Shown here: positions 35,468 through 44,586 of the stretch, in pieces | How the letters are laid out: each line of letters begins with the position of its first letter | How positions within the stretch are numbered: position 1 is the stretch's first letter | Origin: Flavobacterium sp. ALJ2 | GTDB taxonomy: Bacteria > Bacteroidota > Bacteroidia > Flavobacteriales > Flavobacteriaceae | Length of the DNA: 64,000 bases | Reading direction: 5' to 3' | Assembly: GCF_015594725.1 (NCBI RefSeq) | Contig: NZ_JADNRC010000006.1 | Location: forward strand, 186,001 to 250,000 | Made by a program: the position numbers and the translations under genes | The notes under the pieces: model-generated | Seen by the model: only the letters and a program-made list of their open reading frames with translations | Told to the model about the DNA's origin: nothing | Databases searched by the model: none

Positions 35468-36433
35468 TTGAAAACAAATCAAAATACAACAAGTCACTTA
35501 TTTCAGATTAATACAATCTCGAAACAAATTATTTTTGCCGTTTTATTACTACTTTGTCTAACTTCAATTATATCGCCTCCAATAGCTTTATTATTGGGTT
35601 TATTGGTAGCCAATTTGTCTGGAAATCCTTTTTTGCATTTCAACCATAAAGCAATTACTATTTTATTACAATTTTCTGTAGTAGGACTAGGATTTGGAAT
35701 GAATGCTACAAGTGCATTGGCCGCTGGTAAAGAAGGGCTGTTACTTACTATTGCCTCTATTTTTAGTACTATTATACTAGGGTATTTTTTAGGAAAATGG
35801 TTTAACATCGATAAGAAAACATCTCACTTAATCTCTTGTGGAACTGCTATTTGTGGAGGAAGTGCCATTGCAGCAATTGCACCAGTAATAAAATCAGACG
35901 AGAAACAAACATCTGTAGCATTAGGAGTAATTTTTATATTAAACTCAATTGCCTTATTTTTATTTCCTTATATAGGACATGAATTAGACTTGTCACAAAA
36001 AGAATTTGGCTTATGGTGTGCTATAGCAATTCACGATACAAGTTCAGTAGTTGGTGCAGCGAATAAATTTGGAGCAGAAGCTTTACAAATCGCTACTACT
36101 GTAAAATTAGCACGTGCTTTATGGATTATTCCTATTGCGCTTCTTACAACTGTTCTTTTTAAAAACAAACAAACTAAAATTAAAATCCCTTATTTTATCG
36201 GATTATTTATTTTGGCGATGTTACTAAACACTTATGTACCACAAACTGCAATCATTGCACCAACATTGGTTCTCTTGGCTAAAATCGGGTTAACAGTAAC
36301 TTTATTCTTAATTGGGGCTGGATTAAATCTAAGTGTTTTAAAAACAGTAGGGGTGAAGCCTTTAGTACAAGGAGTACTGCTTTGGATAGTTATTGCTAGT
36401 TTAAGTTTGGCTTCAATTTTATACCTGAATTAA
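35468..36433 (+). CDS. yeiH: YeiH-family putative sulfate exporter
   Basis: A 321-residue membrane protein of the UPF0324/YeiH family with about ten helices. Recognisable segments are VVGLGFGMN, ISCGTAICGGSAIAAIAPVI, SVALGVIFILNSIALFLFP, WCAIAIHDTSSVVGAA and KLARALWIIPIALL. Members are proposed to export sulfate or related anions. The only start compatible with the conserved N-terminus is TTG at 35468, as the next ATG is about 80 codons downstream. The stop lies four bases from the stop of the convergent gene, with no terminator between. Confidence 0.85.
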   Translation: MKTNQNTTSHLFQINTISKQIIFAVLLLLCLTSIISPPIALLLGLLVANLSGNPFLHFNHKAITILLQFSVVGLGFGMNATSALAAGKEGLLLTIASIFSTIILGYFLGKWFNIDKKTSHLISCGTAICGGSAIAAIAPVIKSDEKQTSVALGVIFILNSIALFLFPYIGHELDLSQKEFGLWCAIAIHDTSSVVGAANKFGAEALQIATTVKLARALWIIPIALLTTVLFKNKQTKIKIPYFIGLFILAMLLNTYVPQTAIIAPTLVLLAKIGLTVTLFLIGAGLNLSVLKTVGVKPLVQGVLLWIVIASLSLASILYLN

Positions 36434-36437
36434 AAGT

Positions 36438-37397
36438 CTATTTTGCATTAGAGATTTTAACAATTGGCTCACCAACAATGATATACCACTTACCATTAAA
36501 TGAAAGACGTTTTTCGATTATAAAATTAAATTGTTTTTTAGTCTTTGGCAATTCACTTATTTCTTTAGGCATATCCACTTCATAATCATATTCAGTTCCT
36601 TTAGCTTTGCGATAAAATCCAGTTGTTGTAATTGAAAAATCCTTAAAAAACTTTTTCTTGCCATCATTAAGGACTTTATAAACACTAGACCATTGTGTAC
36701 TTTCTGGGCCATTATTTGTGAGATTATAATAACCCAAGTCCATTATAGGTTGGTATTTTCCACCGAAACCAGCAATAAGATAGAGGTAACCTGAATATGG
36801 AGCACCAGCACCTCCGTTTGCTTGAATTAATGTAAATGCAAATTGATCTTCACCTATTTCTACCAACTTAGGTGATGCGGCTCTAGAAAATGCTCCAAAG
36901 GCAGCAATTGCAGGCTGAAAGGATCTCATTTGCCAAGTATTATCATTTCTTGCAAACTTGGCAATTCCTATCAAACCACCAGTAAACCTTCCAGTTTGAG
37001 CCCCATCTGTATCATAATCTGAATGATTAAAAAGTAGTAGTTTAAATTGATTTCCTTTAGAATCTACATAATCAATATTATCAAGAACCCTTGTGGCAAC
37101 ACCATCTTTATATGGAAATAATTGGTCTCCTTCTATTTCATTAGCATCTTTGTAAGGTTCCGCTTTACAGCTATTACACTTCCAACTTATAAAAATATTG
37201 TTATCTGAGAGTTTATATAATTTACCCGGAAACAATTTCTGCATTGTTTTTACCGGATTAAAGGGATCAGCGACTTGTAATACTCTTTTCGAATTTAAGA
37301 TTGTATCACTAACATTTTTTAGTTGTATAATATCTTCTTGTCCTGAACTAATTAAAGAAAATAAGAATAAAAGAATGCTGAAGTAGGTAGAACGCAT
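36438..37397 (-). CDS. Secreted protein of unknown function
   Basis: A 319-residue protein that I do not recognise. It has a signal peptide (STYFSILLFLFSLISSGQ) and a mature, soluble, beta-rich sequence with ISWKCNSCKAEPYKD (a CxxC pair), FKLLLFNHSDYDTDGAQTGRFTGG, and several Gly-rich turns. It ends GKWYIIVGEPIVKISNAK. The ATG at 37397 directly precedes the signal peptide and is preferred over one at 37427. It converges with yeiH. No domain can be assigned from sequence alone. Confidence 0.65.
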   Translation of the reverse strand: MRSTYFSILLFLFSLISSGQEDIIQLKNVSDTILNSKRVLQVADPFNPVKTMQKLFPGKLYKLSDNNIFISWKCNSCKAEPYKDANEIEGDQLFPYKDGVATRVLDNIDYVDSKGNQFKLLLFNHSDYDTDGAQTGRFTGGLIGIAKFARNDNTWQMRSFQPAIAAFGAFSRAASPKLVEIGEDQFAFTLIQANGGAGAPYSGYLYLIAGFGGKYQPIMDLGYYNLTNNGPESTQWSSVYKVLNDGKKKFFKDFSITTTGFYRKAKGTEYDYEVDMPKEISELPKTKKQFNFIIEKRLSFNGKWYIIVGEPIVKISNAK

Positions 37398-37528
37398 ATA
37401 ATAAATTTTAGAGTAAAAATAATACAAAAACTCAAATTACACCTCTAGATACTGAAAATAATTGAAAACAAACCAAGATAAATTAACATAATCTCAATTC
37501 AAATTCTCTTAAATCATATTTAATAAAT

Positions 37529-37536
37529 TACATTTG
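37529..37536 (+). promoter_or_regulatory. Probable -7 box of the phospholipase-like gene
   Basis: TACATTTG fits TAnnTTTG, 22 bases before the ATG at 37558. No clear -33 TTG. Confidence 0.5.
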
Positions 37537-37557
37537 TAGCCCTAATAAATATACAAA

Positions 37558-38556
37558 ATGAAAAATTTTAAAATGAAACCTAAGTTTATTGCAATAATAG
37601 CGATTGGAATTGGTTTTTTATCATTATCCTGGGGAATTGTTGGTCATGAACGCATCAATAAAGCCGCAGTTATGGCTCTTCCACGATCATTACAAGTGTT
37701 TTTTTATAATCACATAGATTTTATTACACAAGAAGCTTCTGTACCAGATATTCGCAAATATGCCTTGAATTATAAAGATGAAAATCCTAGACATTATTTT
37801 GACATGGAAAATTTTGGTTCTGCAGACAGCTTGCCCAAAACCCTAGAAGAAGCAAAGAAAAAATACGATGGTAAATTCCTTAACGCAAATGGAATTTTAC
37901 CTTGGTATATTGAAGATATGATGATTAAACTAACCAAAGCTTTTAAAGATAAAAATCGTGCAGAAATTTTATTTCTAGCTGCTGATTTAGGTCATTATAT
38001 TGGTGATGCTCACATGCCATTACATACTTCTGCTAATCATGACGGACAATTGACGGATCAAAAAGGAATCCATTCACTTTGGGAAAGCAGACTTCCTGAA
38101 TTATTTGCTAAAAATTACAAATTAAATGTTCCACAAGCACAGTATTATGAAGATGTTCATAAAGCAACTTGGGATATGATTAATGATACACATAGTTTAG
38201 TTCAGCCATTATTAGACATTGATAAAAAATTAAGAACTGCTACTCCTGAAAATCAGATTTTTAAAATGGATACTGATGGAAAAGTTGTGAAAAGTAAATA
38301 CAATTCGGCTGTTTTCTCTGATGAATATGCTAAGAAACTCCACAAAGAGTTAAACGGAATGGTTGAAAGTCAGATGAGAAAAGCAATTACAGCAACTGCA
38401 AGTTTTTGGTACACTGCTTGGGTAAATGCAGGAAAACCTGATTTAAGCGATTTAGATGCTCCTGCGGTTACACAAAGAAACAACCAAGCTTTAAAAGATG
38501 ATTTGAAATTATTTCAAAGCGGAAATCTTTTCGGAATGAAAAATCAGAATGACTAA
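37558..38556 (+). CDS. Zinc-dependent phospholipase C / S1-P1 nuclease-like secreted enzyme
   Basis: A 332-residue protein. A signal peptide (FIAIIAIGIGFLSLSWG) ends just before Trp and GHERINKAAV, as in enzymes where the mature N-terminal Trp binds zinc. The metal site continues with SVPDIRKYA, NPRHYFDMENF, LGHYIGDAHMPLHTSANHDGQ and KGIHSLWESRLPE. The fold is shared by phospholipase C and S1/P1 nucleases; NCBI-style names favour zinc-dependent phospholipase C family. Substrate uncertain. A second in-frame ATG at 37570 is possible. A terminator follows the gene. Confidence 0.82.
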   Translation: MKNFKMKPKFIAIIAIGIGFLSLSWGIVGHERINKAAVMALPRSLQVFFYNHIDFITQEASVPDIRKYALNYKDENPRHYFDMENFGSADSLPKTLEEAKKKYDGKFLNANGILPWYIEDMMIKLTKAFKDKNRAEILFLAADLGHYIGDAHMPLHTSANHDGQLTDQKGIHSLWESRLPELFAKNYKLNVPQAQYYEDVHKATWDMINDTHSLVQPLLDIDKKLRTATPENQIFKMDTDGKVVKSKYNSAVFSDEYAKKLHKELNGMVESQMRKAITATASFWYTAWVNAGKPDLSDLDAPAVTQRNNQALKDDLKLFQSGNLFGMKNQND

Positions 38557-38611
38557 GGCGAAAATTAAAAGGGACTAATGTTCTTAGTTACTAAGGTTCT
38601 GAGAAAGACAA

Positions 38612-38646
38612 AAAGGCTCAAATTCTATTGAATTTGAGCCTTTTTT
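38612..38646 (+). terminator. Terminator after the phospholipase-like gene
   Basis: AAGGCTCAAATTC and GAATTTGAGCCTT pair around a short loop, with an A-run before and six T after. It lies about 55 bases after the stop and could also serve the convergent minus-strand gene. Confidence 0.9.
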
Positions 38647-38714
38647 ATTGCTTTCACTTTGCGAACTTACCGGTTAAATTTTTAGAACCTTTGAGCCTTT
38701 GTACCTCAGAACCT

Positions 38715-40811
38715 TTAATTCTTCTCATATTTCTTATTCTTCAATATATCTGAAGCGGTTTGATAATATGAAATTGTTTCGTTTACCAAATCTGTTCTTT
38801 CTTTCGTTAATGGGATCTCATCATAAAAAAATTGATATTCAGGTGCAACACCTTCTTTTGGAATTAGCTTTAATTGAAACTGTTTTACCTTTTGCTTTGG
38901 TGAAAGTATCGTTAATATATTATCCTTTATCAATCCCATGTCCTGATACGTTGCAATAAAAGCTCTTGGCTTATAATCAGATTTTAAAACATCTTCTCCA
39001 TAAAACTTACTTTCATAGCTAAAGTTTAATAAACCAAATAAAGTAGGCATAATATCAATTTGCGACATCAGCGCAGTATACTTCTGAGCAGGAACAAAAC
39101 CAGGACTAAAAATAAACGCAGGGATTCTATATTTATCAAGAGGGAGTTCTGTTTTTCCTGCACTCGATGCACAATGATCGGCCACAATTACAAAAACGGT
39201 ATTTTTAAACCAAGGTTGTTTACTTGCCATTGCAAAAAATCTTTTCAGTGCATAATCCGTGTATTTCACCCCTCCATCACGAGATTTTACATCTCCAGGA
39301 ATATCAATTTTACCATTTGGATACGTAAACGGACGGTGATTACTTACTGTCATGATATGATTAAAGAAAGGTTTATTTGCTTTAGCTTCAGCATTCATAA
39401 TCTTTATTGCTTTATTAGACATGTCTTCATCACAAACACCCCAAACATTTGAAAATGTAATTTCATTAGGAGTAAAACTAGATTTATCTACGATATCATA
39501 ATTATTACCAGCAAAAAAATCTCTCATATTATCAAAATAAGCATCACCACCATAAAGATATTTTGTAGTATATCCTTTTTTGATGAAAACGGAACCTGTT
39601 GAGAATTTATTCTTATTGTCTTCTCTTTTAACTACACTTTCTCCTGCTGTGGGAGGAATACACAACGTTACTGCCTCCAAACCACGAACAGTTCTATTTC
39701 CAACAGCATATAAATTGGTAAATTCTAAACTTTTATCAGCCAAACTATCTAGGAAAGGAGTAATATTCTGATCATTACCATATCGCTTCATAAACTCGGC
39801 GCTATAACTCTCAATGGTAATTAAAACTACATTTTTACGCTTTTCAGCAGAACCACTTTCAATTTTTCGCAAAGTACTTTCACCAGAAATCGTTGGTAAT
39901 TGTTGTTTTAATATTTCATATGCCTGAGCATTAGGGATTGTTTTATAAAATTTAAAATAATCTAAACTACTGTTTTTATAAGCTAAATAAAATTTATATA
40001 AACCGTTTGATTGTAGCTCGTTAGAAAATATATTTCCAGAATTTTCACTTAGTGCCAAGCGCGGAATGACAAATAAAGAAAAAACAAAAAGTATAATATA
40101 TAATGTTGAAATTTTTATCTTCTCAAAAATTGTAGGGATATTATCAATATAAATTCTTGTTCTTTTTACAATAAAATAAGTTACCGTTCCAGCAATTACA
40201 AATAAGGCTGAGAATAACGGAATAACAGGATAAGATTGCATTATATTTCCAATTACTTCATTGGTATAAACCAAATAATTCACTGCAATAAAGTTATATT
40301 TTACTCCGAATTCATTCCAGAAAAAATATTCACTAATTCCATTCTGTAAAATTAGCAATACATATAAAAAGATTACAAATGCAAATAGCCAAAATCTAAT
40401 TTTATCTCGATAATTGGGAAGGAAAAGTAATAAACCGAATAAAAATGCTTTTATACCTATGAATATAAGAACAATTTTAGGCAAAGCACCTCCATACTCA
40501 TTAAGAATACTTTTGCCACTTGCTACATAAAGAAATAAAGCTAGAAACACACCAAAAATAATATAACCTGTGGGTTTTAAATATTTAGAATTGGATATAA
40601 AAATAAGGTACAACCATAAAAAAATACTGACAACAACAGAGACAAATACATCTGAAATCAATCCAATGCCAAATATTTTTATTGTATCTGTAAAACCAAA
40701 GGACGTTTCGGTTATAGGATGAAAAAATAAAACTAGTCTTAATACGAAACTTACTAGCAAGTAAAAAAAAGTGAGATAATAAAACGGGGCGAGTTTTTTA
40801 TATAATGTCAT
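38715..40811 (-). CDS. LTA-synthase-like sulfatase-superfamily membrane enzyme
   Basis: A 698-residue protein with five or more N-terminal membrane helices and a C-terminal alkaline-phosphatase/sulfatase domain: VVLITIESYSAEFMKRYGND, RTVRGLEAVTLCIPP (candidate Thr nucleophile region), WGVCDEDMSNKAIKIM, TVSNHRPFTYPNG and FVIVADHCASS (metal His). This resembles lipoteichoic acid synthase and phosphoethanolamine or phosphoglycerol transferases. Since the organism is Gram-negative, a transferase acting on membrane or LPS lipids is more likely than LTA synthesis. The ATG at 40811 is preferred over a TTG at 40829. Confidence 0.85.
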   Translation of the reverse strand: MTLYKKLAPFYYLTFFYLLVSFVLRLVLFFHPITETSFGFTDTIKIFGIGLISDVFVSVVVSIFLWLYLIFISNSKYLKPTGYIIFGVFLALFLYVASGKSILNEYGGALPKIVLIFIGIKAFLFGLLLFLPNYRDKIRFWLFAFVIFLYVLLILQNGISEYFFWNEFGVKYNFIAVNYLVYTNEVIGNIMQSYPVIPLFSALFVIAGTVTYFIVKRTRIYIDNIPTIFEKIKISTLYIILFVFSLFVIPRLALSENSGNIFSNELQSNGLYKFYLAYKNSSLDYFKFYKTIPNAQAYEILKQQLPTISGESTLRKIESGSAEKRKNVVLITIESYSAEFMKRYGNDQNITPFLDSLADKSLEFTNLYAVGNRTVRGLEAVTLCIPPTAGESVVKREDNKNKFSTGSVFIKKGYTTKYLYGGDAYFDNMRDFFAGNNYDIVDKSSFTPNEITFSNVWGVCDEDMSNKAIKIMNAEAKANKPFFNHIMTVSNHRPFTYPNGKIDIPGDVKSRDGGVKYTDYALKRFFAMASKQPWFKNTVFVIVADHCASSAGKTELPLDKYRIPAFIFSPGFVPAQKYTALMSQIDIMPTLFGLLNFSYESKFYGEDVLKSDYKPRAFIATYQDMGLIKDNILTILSPKQKVKQFQLKLIPKEGVAPEYQFFYDEIPLTKERTDLVNETISYYQTASDILKNKKYEKN

Positions 40812-40826
40812 ATTAAAAATTTGTTG

Positions 40827-40834
40827 CAAATTTA
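40827..40834 (-). promoter_or_regulatory. Probable -7 box of the LTA-synthase-like gene
   Basis: On the minus strand TAAATTTG fits TAnnTTTG, 16 bases upstream of the ATG at 40811. The intergenic region shared with the two-component pair is about 300 bases. Confidence 0.5.
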
Positions 40835-40884
40835 ACTGTTTCTCCTTCTTGACTATTAACCTAATCTTTTGCGTAACTTAGCAT

Positions 40885-40907
40885 TACCTTAAGATTGTCT
40901 TAAGGTA
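40885..40907. promoter_or_regulatory. CTTAAG direct-repeat/palindrome operator candidate
   Basis: TACCTTAAGA and TCTTAAGGTA are perfect reverse complements around TTG. The same bases contain the direct repeat CTTAAG-N5-CTTAAG, an 11-base period, as expected for tandem binding of an OmpR/PhoB-type regulator. It lies between the divergent LTA-synthase-like and response regulator genes. Confidence 0.6.
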
Positions 40908-41001
40908 CTACATTTTTATCTATTTTAACAAATGTTAAATATATTAATTTTTATGAGTATTATTCGTGTGAAATATATTTTCAATCAGAAATAACAAGTC
41001 A

Positions 41002-41033
41002 TTGCTAACACAATCCAAAAACATTTATCTTTG
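41002..41033 (+). promoter_or_regulatory. Promoter of the two-component system
   Basis: TTG at 41002-41004 and TATCTTTG at 41026-41033, 21 bases apart, fit the flavobacterial TTG-N17-23-TAnnTTTG pattern. The ATG at 41109 is 75 bases downstream, leaving a longer leader than usual here. Confidence 0.6.
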
Positions 41034-41108
41034 AAAGTAGTAAACCTACTTATTAATAAATTTTATAGTAGGATATATAAATAAGTTTAAAACACAAATA
41101 AAATAAAA

Positions 41109-41771
41109 ATGCATATTTTAATAGTCGAAGATGAAGCTGGCATTGTGCAATTTCTTAAACAAGGTTTAGAAGAGGAAGGGTATAAAATAACTACTGCTGC
41201 AGATGGGGTAGCTGGCTTTGAATTAACTCAAAAGCAAAAATATGATCTAATTTTACTGGATTGGATGCTTCCTAAAATAAATGGGTTAGATTTATGCAAA
41301 GCCATTAGGATTAAAGACACTACAACGCCAATAATCTTCTTGACTGCAAAAGATACTATCCTTGAAACTATTGAAGGATTAAAAGCAGGTGCAAATGATT
41401 ATATAAAAAAACCATTTAGTTTTGAAGAGTTGATTGAACGAATAAAAATCCATTTCAGAAACCAAAAAACTCCAGAGATACTTACACTTGGAACTATTAA
41501 AATTAATTTAGCACAACATACTGTTTGCAGTAATGGTATTGAAGTGTCGCTTACACAAAGGGAATTTGAATTATTAACTTATTTGGTTAAGAATAAAGGA
41601 AACGTATGCACTCGAAATCAAATACTACAAGCAGTATGGCAAATTAATTTTGAATATGATACGAGTGTTATTGATGTTTTTATGAACGCAATTAGAAAAA
41701 AATTAAATTTAAAAATCGAAGAAGACTACATAAAAACAATTCGAGGTATTGGTTACATCGCAAACGACTAA
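41109..41771 (+). CDS. OmpR-family response regulator
   Basis: A 220-residue regulator with a receiver domain (acidic Glu7-Asp8, phosphoacceptor Asp51 in LLDWMLPKING, Thr in FLTAKD, Lys in YIKKPFSFEEL) and a C-terminal winged helix DNA-binding domain (LTQREFELLTYLVKNKGNVCTRNQILQAVW, IRGIGYIAND). It is followed after five bases by its histidine kinase gene. The CTTAAG direct repeat at 40885-40907 is a natural candidate for its binding site. The signal is unknown. Confidence 0.93.
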   Translation: MHILIVEDEAGIVQFLKQGLEEEGYKITTAADGVAGFELTQKQKYDLILLDWMLPKINGLDLCKAIRIKDTTTPIIFLTAKDTILETIEGLKAGANDYIKKPFSFEELIERIKIHFRNQKTPEILTLGTIKINLAQHTVCSNGIEVSLTQREFELLTYLVKNKGNVCTRNQILQAVWQINFEYDTSVIDVFMNAIRKKLNLKIEEDYIKTIRGIGYIAND

Positions 41772-41776
41772 TTTAG

Positions 41777-43171
41777 ATGCTACAATTTTCATTTAAGGAC
41801 CGAATCGCGTTTAATTATATTGCGATCACTGCATTATTAATTTTTGTAGTGTTTTTTACTATTTATACAATCGTAAAACAAAATGTTTACAGTCATATCG
41901 ATAATGATATCATAGTAGAAATTAAAAATCATTTAGATGAGATACATGTTAAAAACGGCATTCTAACTTTGATTGATGTAGAGGAGTGGAATGAACGAGA
42001 ACACAATACTGTTGACTTAAATCCAGTTTTTGTTCAGTTTTTGGATTTAAATGGAGTAATTATAGAAAAATCGCCTAATTTAAAATCCGAAATCTTATCT
42101 TTTCATGGTCAAAAGGAAAATTACGAATTATTTAATACAAAGTTGCTAGACAATATTATTAGACAAATACAAGTACCCATTTATGTAGAAAATAAAAAAA
42201 TAGGAACCTTAATGATCGCCATGTCCTTAACAGATTCTACAATGGTCCTCGATAACCTGTTCTATATTTTAGTTGTTGCTTTTCCACTTATTTTGATAGT
42301 ATTATTTTTTATCGCAAGATTTTTTGCTGGCAGAAGTATTAAGCCTATTAATGCTATTATCAAAACATCAAATAGTATTACTAAAGATAATTTAAAAACC
42401 AGAATTCCATTACCTGTAAATCGAGATGAATTATATATCTTATCAAAAACAATAAACAGTTTATTAGATAGAATAGAGAACGCTCTTGAAAGAGAAAAAC
42501 AATTTACATCAGATGCTTCCCATGAATTAAGAACACCTCTAACAATAATTAAAGGCACACTTGAAGTTTTGATACGTAAACCGCGTGATAATAAAGAGTA
42601 TGAAGAAAAAGTAAACTTCTGTATTTCTGAAATTGACCGACTGAATACATTAGTAGATCAATTGTTATTATTGGCTCGATTTGAAAATAAGGATCCTTAT
42701 TTAAAGAAAGAAAAAGTATATTTAAATGCTTTAATTTTAGATACAATTTCGCGACATTCAAATACAATACAATCTAAAAAGATTCACATTTCAACAAAAC
42801 TTCAAAAAAATTATTGTTTAAATACAGATACTTATTTACTTACTATAATCCTTAATAACTTAATTTCTAATGCACTAAAATATTCTAAACAAGATGGTAA
42901 GTTAGATATTATTGTAACAGATGTTTTAAATGGAGTCGAATGTCAGATTATCGATTACGGGATAGGAATTCCATCTGAAGATATACAAAAAGTATTCAAT
43001 CAATTTTTCCGCTCACATGCAGAATTACATCCCGAGATAAAAGGAATTGGCTTAGGATTATCTATTGTAAAAAAAATAAGTACATTATTAGATATTCCAA
43101 TTATGATTTCAAGTAAATTAAATGAAGGAACAGTTGTAAAACTACTTTTTCAAAAAAACTCACCCAATTAA
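41777..43171 (+). CDS. Sensor histidine kinase
   Basis: A 464-residue membrane kinase. Two membrane helices (about residues 13-35 and 158-180) enclose a periplasmic sensor domain of about 120 residues. A HAMP segment (SIKPINAIIKTSNSI) is followed by the H-box SDASHELRTPLTIIKGTLEVL (His249), the N-box NNLISNALKYSKQDGK, the G1 box IDYGIGIPSED, and GIGLGLSIVKKI. It forms a pair with the response regulator just upstream. Confidence 0.94.
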   Translation: MLQFSFKDRIAFNYIAITALLIFVVFFTIYTIVKQNVYSHIDNDIIVEIKNHLDEIHVKNGILTLIDVEEWNEREHNTVDLNPVFVQFLDLNGVIIEKSPNLKSEILSFHGQKENYELFNTKLLDNIIRQIQVPIYVENKKIGTLMIAMSLTDSTMVLDNLFYILVVAFPLILIVLFFIARFFAGRSIKPINAIIKTSNSITKDNLKTRIPLPVNRDELYILSKTINSLLDRIENALEREKQFTSDASHELRTPLTIIKGTLEVLIRKPRDNKEYEEKVNFCISEIDRLNTLVDQLLLLARFENKDPYLKKEKVYLNALILDTISRHSNTIQSKKIHISTKLQKNYCLNTDTYLLTIILNNLISNALKYSKQDGKLDIIVTDVLNGVECQIIDYGIGIPSEDIQKVFNQFFRSHAELHPEIKGIGLGLSIVKKISTLLDIPIMISSKLNEGTVVKLLFQKNSPN

Positions 43172-43281
43172 AACTTAACAAAGCAAGTGTAATTTATCTA
43201 AACAAATAGCAATGATTGTAGATTATCATCTAGGAGAATTACTAAATTTAACAATAAAATCATTTTAAGTTAAATTAAAAA

Positions 43282-43313
43282 TTGCTTATTAATTAATTTA
43301 TCCTTTATATTTG
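43282..43313 (+). promoter_or_regulatory. Promoter of the histidine operon
   Basis: TTG at 43282-43284 and TATATTTG at 43306-43313 are 21 bases apart, a good flavobacterial promoter. The start site would be near 43320, about 25 bases before the leader peptide ATG. Confidence 0.7.
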
Positions 43314-43344
43314 CAAACGAAACAAAGAAAAAACAAATCAAGTT

Positions 43345-43404
43345 ATGTCATTAATTCAATTACATCATCATCATTTTCATTATTGCTCTCAAGCGATGTG
43401 TTAA
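43345..43404 (+). CDS. hisL: Histidine operon leader peptide
   Basis: A 19-codon open frame, MSLIQLHHHHFHYCSQAMC, with five His codons in a stretch of six. It lies directly before a terminator hairpin and the his genes. Stalling at these codons when charged His-tRNA is scarce would let an alternative hairpin form. The peptide is too short for the usual gene callers. Confidence 0.85.
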   Translation: MSLIQLHHHHFHYCSQAMC

Positions 43405-43464
43405 TGGTATGCATGTAAATCATCATATTTTAAAACCCGTTTGAGTACTCAAACGGGTTTTTTT
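43388..43464 (+). terminator. Attenuator terminator/antiterminator of the his operon
   Basis: Terminator: AACCCGTTTGAGT pairs perfectly with ACTCAAACGGGTT (within 43432-43461), followed by seven T. Antiterminator: CTCAAGCG at 43388-43395, near the end of the leader peptide frame, can pair with CGTTTGAG at 43438-43445 (one G-U pair), which uses the left arm of the terminator. hisG begins 50 bases later. Confidence 0.85.
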
Positions 43465-43513
43465 GTACCCAATTCTTTGTACTCAAACTATTAATTTAAT
43501 CCAAAAAACTAAA

Positions 43514-44371
43514 ATGAGTACGTTAAAAATTGCAATTCAAAAATCAGGTCGTTTAAACGAAGAAAGCATTCAAATTTTAAAAGATTGCGGCATTTCGATA
43601 GACAACGGTAACGACCAACTAAAAGCCGAAGCCACTAATTTTCCGTTAGAGGTTTTATTTCTAAGAAATTCTGATATCCCACAATATTTAATTGATGGCG
43701 TTGTAGATGCGGCCATTGTTGGAGATAACTTATTAGTCGAAAAAGGAAAAGGAATTCAAATCGCACAAAAATTAGGTTTTTCTAAATGCAAAGTTTCAGT
43801 TGCAGTACCTAAAGCTTTTGAATATAACTCTATCAATGACCTTAACGGATTGCGTATTGCAACTTCATATCCTAACACAGTTACTGATTACTTTAATTCA
43901 TTCGGATTATCTGTAGATATACACCAAATTTCCGGTTCTGTAGAAATCGCTCCAAATATAGGTCTTGCCGATGCTATTGTAGATATTGTATCAAGCGGAA
44001 GTACCTTGTTTAAAAACAACCTGAAAGAAGTAGAAATAATTCTAAAAAGTGAAGCTGTCCTTGCAGTTTCTCCAAAGATAAATCCTGAGAATCAAAAATT
44101 AATAGATACTCTAAAATTCAGAATAGAATCAGTTCTTAGAGCCAGAAAATCAAGATATATCTTGATGAATATTCCGAATGATAAAATCAAAGACGTAGGT
44201 AAAATACTTCCTGTTCTACGAAGCCTTACCGTATTACCACTAGCACAAGAAGGGTGGAGTAGTGTACACTCAGTAATAGACAAAGACACTTTTTGGGACG
44301 TAATCGATCAGTTAAAAGATGTTGGTGCAGAAGGAATTTTGGTATGTCCAATTGAGAAAATGGTACTTTAA
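43514..44371 (+). CDS. hisG: ATP phosphoribosyltransferase, long form
   Basis: A 285-residue enzyme catalysing the first step of histidine synthesis (ATP plus PRPP). LKIAIQKSGRLNEESIQILKDCGI opens the catalytic part; DIVSSGSTLFKNNLKE is the PRPP-binding loop. The last 75 residues form the HisG_C regulatory domain, so this is the long, feedback-inhibited type that needs no HisZ. An upstream in-frame ATG at 43463 lies in the terminator region and is not a likely start. Confidence 0.95.
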   Translation: MSTLKIAIQKSGRLNEESIQILKDCGISIDNGNDQLKAEATNFPLEVLFLRNSDIPQYLIDGVVDAAIVGDNLLVEKGKGIQIAQKLGFSKCKVSVAVPKAFEYNSINDLNGLRIATSYPNTVTDYFNSFGLSVDIHQISGSVEIAPNIGLADAIVDIVSSGSTLFKNNLKEVEIILKSEAVLAVSPKINPENQKLIDTLKFRIESVLRARKSRYILMNIPNDKIKDVGKILPVLRSLTVLPLAQEGWSSVHSVIDKDTFWDVIDQLKDVGAEGILVCPIEKMVL

Positions 44372-44586
44372 CTCGTTGGGTATAATTAATTCAAACACAT
44401 AGAAACATAGGTTTTGTACGCTCAAAAAAGGATTACACTTATTTTTAAATACACATAGCTAGCTTTGTGAAAAAAAAAAAAAGATATGCTTCAATACTTA
44501 AAAGCCTTAAGATTAAAGTATAATACAAATAAAAAACAGATTCTAATTGCTTAGAGCCTAAGGCCTAAAGCATAATGTAAAAAATA
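44372..44586. other. Repeat-rich hisG-hisD spacer
   Basis: 215 bases inside the operon with no gene. It contains loosely repeated ACACATAG / CATAGG units (about 44398-44460), a run of 13 A (44470-44482), and GCTTAGAGCCTAAGGCCTAAAGC near 44550-44572. No terminator is seen, so transcription can continue into hisD. Confidence 0.55.

Noticed and set aside
38715..40811. True lipoteichoic acid synthase
   Set aside because: The organism is Gram-negative by its lipid A genes. The family resemblance is real, but a transferase acting on other lipids is more probable.
43463..43513. Upstream in-frame ATG of hisG
   Set aside because: It lies just after the attenuator T-run, and the added residues do not match HisG. 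The ATG at 43514 gives the standard N-terminus.
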